Below are positions 58,826 to 64,000 of a stretch of DNA of 64,000 bases, piece by piece (within the stretch, counting starts at the first letter, position 1; every line of letters begins with the position of its first letter). Origin of the DNA: Akkermansia muciniphila (GTDB taxonomy: Bacteria; Verrucomicrobiota; Verrucomicrobiia; Verrucomicrobiales; Akkermansiaceae). The notes under the pieces were generated by a model, which was given only the letters and a program-made list of their open reading frames with translations, made no database searches and was not told where the DNA came from. Where the stretch lies: contig SFDX01000008.1 of NCBI GenBank assembly GCA_004557455.1, forward strand, positions 1-64,000. The letters are read 5' to 3'. Made by a program: the position numbers and the translations under genes.

Positions 58826-59419
58826 AGTGCCCGCAATCCCCATGACCATCGGCTTTACGGAGCCTCAAACAGATTGTCCGTGTTAGTGCGATAAGCGGCT
58901 GCAAAATTACGGATAACATCGATTTTGAGCCGGTTTTAGTCCCCTGCCACTCGCTTCCACTCGCACTTTTCCGAACCCCACCAAGACCTTTTCGGTGGGG
59001 TTCACAGGGTGTGTTCAAGGCTCCAATGAATGCCGAATAGGAGCCGCAAGCTCGTTTTCCGGCAAAAATTCTCTCATTTTTACCCTTCCCGCCTCTTTTT
59101 TGCGTTTGTCGTTCCCCATGGTGCAAGTTCGAGCCTCACCGCCAATTCCTGCGGAACATGACGAAACCCGAGAAGAAGGCCTTATTCCGGGGCTGGGACT
59201 ACAGCATTCTTAATGCACACCCCGAATCAACCATTGATACTCAAGGACTTACAACAGATTCGCCAAGAGAGAGAGGGATACGGCGAGTAGAGGAAGAAAT
59301 TGGCGAAAGAGCTGTTTTCTTCAAGGAAAAAGATTGTCATCACCATTTTTCTCCTTGCATTTCTGCGGAAAATGTATTACAAGGAGGCTTTGACTAATGA
59401 AACTCCCCATAGCATAATC
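58826..59419. other. Junction between core genome and AT-rich island
   Basis: No gene I can support. A hairpin CCCCACC / GGTGGGG lies at 58976-59000. Open frames of 79-106 codons exist but have no recognisable domain. GC falls progressively towards the right. Near the end, AAGGAGG at 59381-59387, a perfect Shine-Dalgarno, precedes a six-codon ORF (ATG at 59397, MKLPIA) that stops just before the ATG of the exported peptide gene. Probably eroded remains of an insertion at the tRNA; no integrase is visible. Confidence 0.5.
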
Positions 59420-59620
59420 ATGAAAACATTAGCTATCAGTAAGACATGTGCCGCCTTGGCATTGGGAATTATAGTCGGCTCTTCGAATGCCGAGGCTGGG
59501 CTGTGGACTAGCATACTCAAAACTTTTGGCCGAAAGGTTGTAGAGGAAGGCGGCGAAAGAGTTGTAAAACAGACCATCAAGACAGGAGCAATCAAGGTCG
59601 CTAGTGTATTGTTGAGTTGA
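59420..59620 (+). CDS. Small exported amphipathic peptide
   Basis: 66 residues. MKTLAISKTCAALALGIIVG is a clean Sec signal with cleavage near SSNAEA/G. The mature ~42 residues (GLWTSILKTFGRKVVEEGG and the rest) are Lys/Arg/Glu-rich with hydrophobic residues at helical spacing, and have no Cys. That composition fits a membrane-active peptide, bacteriocin-like peptide or small envelope protein; none is proven. No immunity, protease or transporter gene is adjacent. A coupled mini-ORF with a strong SD lies just upstream. Confidence 0.6.
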   Translation: MKTLAISKTCAALALGIIVGSSNAEAGLWTSILKTFGRKVVEEGGERVVKQTIKTGAIKVASVLLS

Positions 59621-59734
59621 TTCTATTACAATAAAGTTCGCTCTGTTTAAGCTTCCGCGTGCTGCTTCGCTCGTTCTACTGCGTCCAAGATTTGTTGAGT
59701 CGTTTTTTTTTTACGAAGGGAACAGTGTTTGATT
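59621..59734. other. Intergenic region before the restriction genes
   Basis: AT-rich, with a run of ten T near 59704. I see no clear promoter; CGAAGGGAA lies about 15 nt before the next ATG. Confidence 0.4.
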
Positions 59735-61423
59735 ATGATTAGATTTCGAAATTCTGGTTCAAACCCCGAGACTCAAGTAGGAGTCTTAAAGCTCTTGTAC
59801 AATGATTATCAAGACAATAAGGCGTTTAATTTGCGAGATATGGCAAACACATTAGCGAAAGGGCATTTGCTTTCGTCAAATGGATATACTGGAAGTCAGG
59901 CAGTAGTAGCTGGTTATAGCGATAATTCAAGTAAAAACTCTCCGCTTATGGCGAGTAAACTGTACGCAGAGATATTTAGAATGATGGGTTGGCTCGTTCC
60001 GAGTACAGCCGATAATTCATATCCTGTTGTACTATCCTATTTGGGAGCACACATAGCTAAAACCCAGTCTGATTGGGCTCCCTTGTATGAACAATGCATA
60101 ATGGGGATTGTTACACCAACTGATTTGACCGCTAACGTTATATATACTGAAAAATCACGTGTTTTGTATGCTATTTTATTGTACGCAGAAGCATTGGATA
60201 GCTTTATCACTAAACAAGAAATATGCATGGGGCCGATGAGTCATAATGACTATGAAGAAAATTGCTTAGAAAACTCTTGTATAAAACTGCGGCAGGATCG
60301 TTGGGATAAAAAACGGATGAATGAACGTTTTGACTCCTTTGCGAAAAAATTAGGTATACAGAGCAACTCTGTGATTAATTGCACACGATTCCCTATAGCT
60401 GCATTAAAGACCTTAGATCTTATCAAAAAAGCAACGAAAAAAGAAGGAAATTCATCTCACAATTGTTTCCGACTAACGGAAAAAGGCAAGGCATTATTAT
60501 CCGAATATAAAATGATGAAGGATTTGCGGCTTGATGAATATCGCACATATCAGAAGGATATACAAAAAGCCTTGATTAGGATCGGATTTTATTCCATGCT
60601 TGATAGAGCTGGATATGATATTTCTTCCGTTGAGACCGTTATAGCTAAAGATAAGAAGCTGTGTAGAGATATTTTAATGGGTAAGGAACTTCTCTTTTCT
60701 CCATATCAGATGTTGCAACGGAGAGAAGTAGATATAGCGCTTGGCGTGACAAAAAATGTAAGTGAAACAGCATCGGCTAATATAAAGAAATTTGAGAAGA
60801 AGGAAGAGATTGCCTCGACTTTCGTACAAGTAAATTGTATATTTTCTAGTTCGCCATTTCTCAAAAGAGAGGATGCTCTCTTCATTGAGGCTATCAGAGA
60901 TCGCGCGAAAAATACTTGTGCATTGAGTTTAGTACACGATTTAATGCATGATATCAAATTATATGATCAAGCGAATTTTTATCCATATGTTTCTATGCTT
61001 TTTCGCATCATAGGTTTTAATTGTGAGTTATCAAGAGCTGGCGATAATGGAAATAGATGGGATGCAATGATAATAGACTCAAATCGTAGTATTCCGATTG
61101 AAATCAAGTCTCCTCGTGAAAGTGAAGTTTTAACATTAAAGGCCATCCGTCAAGCATTAGAGAACAAAATTATTCTACTTTCAAGAAAATCATTCGCGAC
61201 ATCGACTGAAACTACATCATTAGCCGTTTGTTATAATTTACCTTATGAAACAGCAGAAGCCCAAAGACTAATTGAGGATATATACGAGACCTTCGGTTTT
61301 AGAATAGGAGTTATAGAAGTAGAAAGTTTAATTAAGGCTGCATTATGCACAATTATAAAAGGTAAGAGCATTGCTGCAGAGGAAATATACAACCTGAAAG
61401 GTTTCATGTATGCAAATATTTGA
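59735..61423 (+). CDS. Putative PD-(D/E)XK restriction endonuclease (type IIS-like)
   Basis: 562 residues from the ATG at 59735. The C-terminal domain contains NRWDAMIIDSNRSIPIEIKS: D443, then E456-x-K458, a PD-(D/E)XK nuclease core, followed by the helix TLKAIRQALENKIILLSRK. The N-terminal ~380 residues would be the DNA-recognition part (helical, with a winged-helix-like NCFRLTEKGKALLSEYK). The arrangement resembles type IIS enzymes of the AlwI/BstNBI kind, but I judge this by eye only. Strongly AT-rich codon use shows transfer. It overlaps the next gene by 14 nt, and two DNA methyltransferases lie just beyond, which supports a restriction role. Confidence 0.72.
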   Translation: MIRFRNSGSNPETQVGVLKLLYNDYQDNKAFNLRDMANTLAKGHLLSSNGYTGSQAVVAGYSDNSSKNSPLMASKLYAEIFRMMGWLVPSTADNSYPVVLSYLGAHIAKTQSDWAPLYEQCIMGIVTPTDLTANVIYTEKSRVLYAILLYAEALDSFITKQEICMGPMSHNDYEENCLENSCIKLRQDRWDKKRMNERFDSFAKKLGIQSNSVINCTRFPIAALKTLDLIKKATKKEGNSSHNCFRLTEKGKALLSEYKMMKDLRLDEYRTYQKDIQKALIRIGFYSMLDRAGYDISSVETVIAKDKKLCRDILMGKELLFSPYQMLQRREVDIALGVTKNVSETASANIKKFEKKEEIASTFVQVNCIFSSSPFLKREDALFIEAIRDRAKNTCALSLVHDLMHDIKLYDQANFYPYVSMLFRIIGFNCELSRAGDNGNRWDAMIIDSNRSIPIEIKSPRESEVLTLKAIRQALENKIILLSRKSFATSTETTSLAVCYNLPYETAEAQRLIEDIYETFGFRIGVIEVESLIKAALCTIIKGKSIAAEEIYNLKGFMYANI

Positions 61424-62456
61424 TAGAAAAAGTAAAAGAGGCTTTTTATTTGTGCTAGAAAATTTACCGGACGAAATCCGGATAAATGAGGGATATCCTT
61501 CAGTACTTGTAATCAATGGTAAAGAGGAAGAATCCTTTTGCCTCAGATGTGAATCGCAACCTTGCATTAAGGCTGATGTAATTTCGGCTACAATGCTGGG
61601 GATTGATTTTTCTACGGATAACTCAACAACGCTTTGTCCTGTTGATGCTATACATTGGGATGAGAAGAAGGAAGCTGTGCATATAGATAGCACAACGTGC
61701 ATAGGGTGCGGATTATGTGCGTCACGCTGCCCGATGAAAGCAATATATAAGAAAAATAATGAAATCACCTATTTGGTTAGCAAATTGGATGCTGTGGCAC
61801 TAAAAGTGGAGAATAATAAAGAAAATGGATCCAGGCAACTCCATCAGATCGCAGAATTGAGGAAAATCAAAACATTAGGTCGAATACTGACGGAAAACGA
61901 CGACATTTTATTACAATTGCAAACTAATTTGCGTGAATTGCCACCATTATCTCAGAATCTTTTTGTAAAAAATGTACTTAATGAAATTGGTGGGTATGGC
62001 TTAATAAGAAGAACTGGTGACAATTCGTTTCGTATGGATGGACTTTTATCCTTTAAATTAGGAACTGTGGGTGGACCTTTGGAAGTCGAGTTTGGTGACG
62101 ATTGTTTGAGTGCAATAAGACTCATTCTGGATGATATATGCGTTCTCCATTCTCGTCACGGGCTGCAGGCAAAAAATCTAACTCCTTTTGTAATTTTCCA
62201 TCACATGCCTAATGTTCGCCAAGGGTATTGGCAAGTATGCCAAGACGTCTATACAGTAACCGGAATCAAAGTATACACAATGACCCTTATTTCTCTATTG
62301 TTACTTATGTGGAATCGGAAGAATCTCGTTGATACTTATACTCAATATTATCTTAATTGCTCAAATCAAGACCTTAAGCAATACATTGAAAAGTCATTGG
62401 CACGAAGTCTGGTATGCAAAATTGACGAAGCTGGAATTTTCGCACCCGTCAAATGA
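61410..62456 (+). CDS. Two-cluster ferredoxin-type protein linked to the restriction gene
   Basis: 348 residues. The N-terminal ~115 residues hold eight Cys in a 2x[4Fe-4S] ferredoxin pattern: C44, C47, C52 and C76-Pro, and C97, C100, C103 and C107-Pro (CIGCGLCASRCPMKAI). The C-terminal ~230 residues match no family I know. They contain FRMDGLLSFKLGTVGG then PLEVEFGDDCLSAIRL, a D...E-x-E pattern that could be a diverged nuclease core (speculative). The overlap with the nuclease gene implies coupled translation and a shared complex or pathway. An Fe-S ferredoxin partner is not a standard component of type II restriction systems. AT-rich like its neighbours. Confidence 0.75.
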   Translation: MQIFDRKSKRGFLFVLENLPDEIRINEGYPSVLVINGKEEESFCLRCESQPCIKADVISATMLGIDFSTDNSTTLCPVDAIHWDEKKEAVHIDSTTCIGCGLCASRCPMKAIYKKNNEITYLVSKLDAVALKVENNKENGSRQLHQIAELRKIKTLGRILTENDDILLQLQTNLRELPPLSQNLFVKNVLNEIGGYGLIRRTGDNSFRMDGLLSFKLGTVGGPLEVEFGDDCLSAIRLILDDICVLHSRHGLQAKNLTPFVIFHHMPNVRQGYWQVCQDVYTVTGIKVYTMTLISLLLLMWNRKNLVDTYTQYYLNCSNQDLKQYIEKSLARSLVCKIDEAGIFAPVK

Positions 62457-63294
62457 GACCTCGTTCTGTGTTTATCTTCTCAAGCCTGTGTAGCGCTACT
62501 TCGCACCACCTTTTTTCAAGTTCAATACCAATCCAAGAAATTTTATGCCCTTGGGCGTTTAATTTCTCACAACAAACTCCTAACGTGCCGGAGCCGTGAA
62601 AGGGATCCAGTATAGTTCCCTCGTACATTCCATCTTTGTTTTTAGGGCAAAATGCTTTTATAAGCTCTGTAATCAAAGATTCAGGCTTTTGCGTAGGGTG
62701 CTCAGTTCTCTCGTTTTTGTACAAGCTTCCTGCTAGCGTCGGAAAACTCCAGACGTCACCTCTCATTGCTCCTAATGGATTGGGCTCCCATTTTTTTCTT
62801 GTTCCATCAGATGCAGTGTAGTAAACAGGTGATTTAAGCCTTTTCTGGCTTTTATACGGAACTCTCACATCATCTACATTGTATGTCCACTTGTTCGGAG
62901 ATTTTGAGAACCATAGGAAAGGCTCATATTGGGTCATTGGTGTTTTGCGAGAACGGCAAAAACCATTTTCATAATGCCAAATATTTAGACGCTTGTAGAA
63001 AAGGCCAACTTCATACATTATTGTTTGAATGAAGCCTATGTAATGATGAATTCCAAACCAGATGATACTACCATCATTGTTAAGCAAATCACGGCACATA
63101 GATATCCGCTGACGAGATATCTTAAAAAACTCAGGCAACTCCAAAGAGTCGCTGTTATTCCCAAAGTCCTTCTTAAGATTATATGGAGGATCTGTTAAAA
63201 TCAAATCTACCCTTACACCTTGCTCATACAATTCTGATAAAATCTCATCAGAATCTCCACAAATTACCCCTCTATAATGTAATGAGTCTATCAT
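62449..63294 (-). CDS. DNA adenine/cytosine N-methyltransferase, beta-class
   Basis: 281 residues. The motif order is catalytic first, SAM-binding last: LILTDPPYNL (DPPY at 35-38), then target-recognition middle, TEHPTQKP, and ILDPFHGSGTLG (FxGxG) near residue 245. This is the beta class of N6-adenine/N4-cytosine methyltransferases; DPPY favours N6-adenine. It would protect host DNA from the nearby endonuclease. It is convergent with the Fe-S gene, overlapping it by 8 nt, and begins in a 4-nt overlap (ATGA) with the upstream methyltransferase. Confidence 0.92.
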   Translation of the reverse strand: MIDSLHYRGVICGDSDEILSELYEQGVRVDLILTDPPYNLKKDFGNNSDSLELPEFFKISRQRISMCRDLLNNDGSIIWFGIHHYIGFIQTIMYEVGLFYKRLNIWHYENGFCRSRKTPMTQYEPFLWFSKSPNKWTYNVDDVRVPYKSQKRLKSPVYYTASDGTRKKWEPNPLGAMRGDVWSFPTLAGSLYKNERTEHPTQKPESLITELIKAFCPKNKDGMYEGTILDPFHGSGTLGVCCEKLNAQGHKISWIGIELEKRWCEVALHRLEKINTERGLI

Positions 63295-64000
63295 TTGTCC
63301 TTTCTGAATATCAGCACATATTGATGATGAATATTCTCCACGTATGCAAATGGGTATCCGTAGGGCAAAAGAGTCTTGTGATTTTGTAGCAGAATCTTTA
63401 CACCCTGCAAATGCAAATGGAGCTTGTCTGGAGTTTCTGCGTTGTTTAATCTCTGGATTAAATCACTATGGAAACTAATAAAGTCAGATTTGTGTCTAAA
63501 GTCCGAAACGACTAATGCCATGTATTTCTTCTTCTTCAAAACTCTTGCACATTGCAAGAATACATCAGAGACAAGGATATCTAAGAAGTCCGAATATGAA
63601 GATATACTGGCTAAATCTGATGCGTCATTATCAGAATAATTTGTTGCTAAGTCATTAGCAATACGTTCTTTCTTGACTTTATGATCCGCCTTCTTGTTTA
63701 AAATTGACCAATACGGAGGACTAGTGATAACAAAATCTACGGATTCTGTTTCCAATCCTCGTAAAACAATTCTTGTATCCCCCTGAATAAAATTGTGTTT
63801 CCTTGATGTACCTTGGGCGATTTCCACATCTAGCCTTTCTTGTGCAAGACTATGCCATTTATCTTGCAATTCTATGCTAGTACACACACGACCCTCTAGT
63901 GCACATGCCTTTGCAGTAGAGCCAACACCTCCGAAAGGATCAAGCACATGCATTCCTTTCTTGGTGAAGAACGTGATCAGGTGAGAAACATCCTGAAAGG
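63291..64000 (-). CDS. Second DNA methyltransferase (partial, 5' end outside window)
   Basis: The frame is open to the right edge. The Met at 63953 is internal, because ITFFTKKG directly before it is the usual lead-in to motif I. VLDPFGGVGSTAKA (SAM motif) is followed about 70 residues later by VDFVITSPPYWS, an SPPY catalytic motif most often seen in N4-cytosine enzymes. An unseen N-terminal part is expected. With the downstream methyltransferase it gives two enzymes, as is common for systems with asymmetric recognition sites in which each strand needs its own methylase. Confidence 0.85.
   Translation of the reverse strand, partial: FQDVSHLITFFTKKGMHVLDPFGGVGSTAKACALEGRVCTSIELQDKWHSLAQERLDVEIAQGTSRKHNFIQGDTRIVLRGLETESVDFVITSPPYWSILNKKADHKVKKERIANDLATNYSDNDASDLASISSYSDFLDILVSDVFLQCARVLKKKKYMALVVSDFRHKSDFISFHSDLIQRLNNAETPDKLHLHLQGVKILLQNHKTLLPYGYPFAYVENIHHQYVLIFRKDK

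Noticed and set aside
59100..59160. tRNA T-arm-like sequence (GTGCAAGTTCGAGCCTCACC)
   Set aside because: The T-stem does not pair properly and no acceptor, D or anticodon arm can be built upstream. It could be a remnant but is not a gene, and it does not repeat the tRNA-His 3' end.
59158..59397. 79-codon frame in the tRNA-island junction
   Set aside because: No domain, mixed composition and no promoter with the spacing seen elsewhere; not supported.

Overview
The window is a high-GC bacterial chromosome segment (roughly 60% GC by eye) that best fits a Verrucomicrobiota bacterium resembling Akkermansiaceae. The grounds are a giant beta-strand-repeat surface protein with a C-terminal PEP-CTERM-type sorting signal, an almost complete lack of Shine-Dalgarno sequences, a type II-C CRISPR-Cas locus, and the mix of families. 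This placement is inference; there is no rRNA in the window.

Left third (1-28.7 kb): a truncated secreted DsbD-N-type protein with an internally duplicated domain; a small lipoprotein; a ~3000-residue surface protein whose signal-peptide part and passenger are joined only across a run of nine C (candidate phase variation); rpmI-rplT, typA and rpoN; a BAX-inhibitor-like membrane protein; lysA and an AI-2E-type permease; a GYF/PrsW membrane protein; two tandem TrkH potassium transporters; a tonB-exbB-exbD operon; and an ankyrin lipoprotein. Three intergenic clusters of one repeat family (motif ATTCCGCGGTC, about 95 bp units and two full ~192 bp elements with inverted ends) lie at 2.1, 11.8 and 18.0 kb.

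Middle (28.7-35.2 kb): a complete type II-C CRISPR-Cas locus. It has an 18-repeat array, then cas2, cas1 and cas9 on the minus strand, and a divergent tracrRNA gene upstream of cas9 with its own promoter, anti-repeat and terminator. The Cas9 HNH motif has Ala where Asp is usual.

Right part (35.2-58.8 kb): pheS-pheT, rpsU, a thioredoxin, yggL-gltA, recQ followed by a Fic protein, nadA with a MidA-like methyltransferase, then a surface-polysaccharide region (two GT25 enzymes, a PIG-L deacetylase, rmlACDB, a GT2 enzyme), metH, a lone nuoA and tRNA-His.

Right edge (about 59.4-64 kb): an AT-rich island begins after tRNA-His. It carries a small exported amphipathic peptide, a PD-(D/E)XK restriction endonuclease overlapping a gene for a two-cluster ferredoxin-type protein, and two DNA methyltransferases in convergent orientation (one cut by the window edge). 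The nuclease, Fe-S protein and two-methylase arrangement is my best candidate for an undescribed system.

Regulatory theme: about fifteen genes have a good -35/-10 promoter whose -10 hexamer ends only 6-9 nt before the start codon, so their mRNAs should be leaderless. I used this rule to choose several starts.
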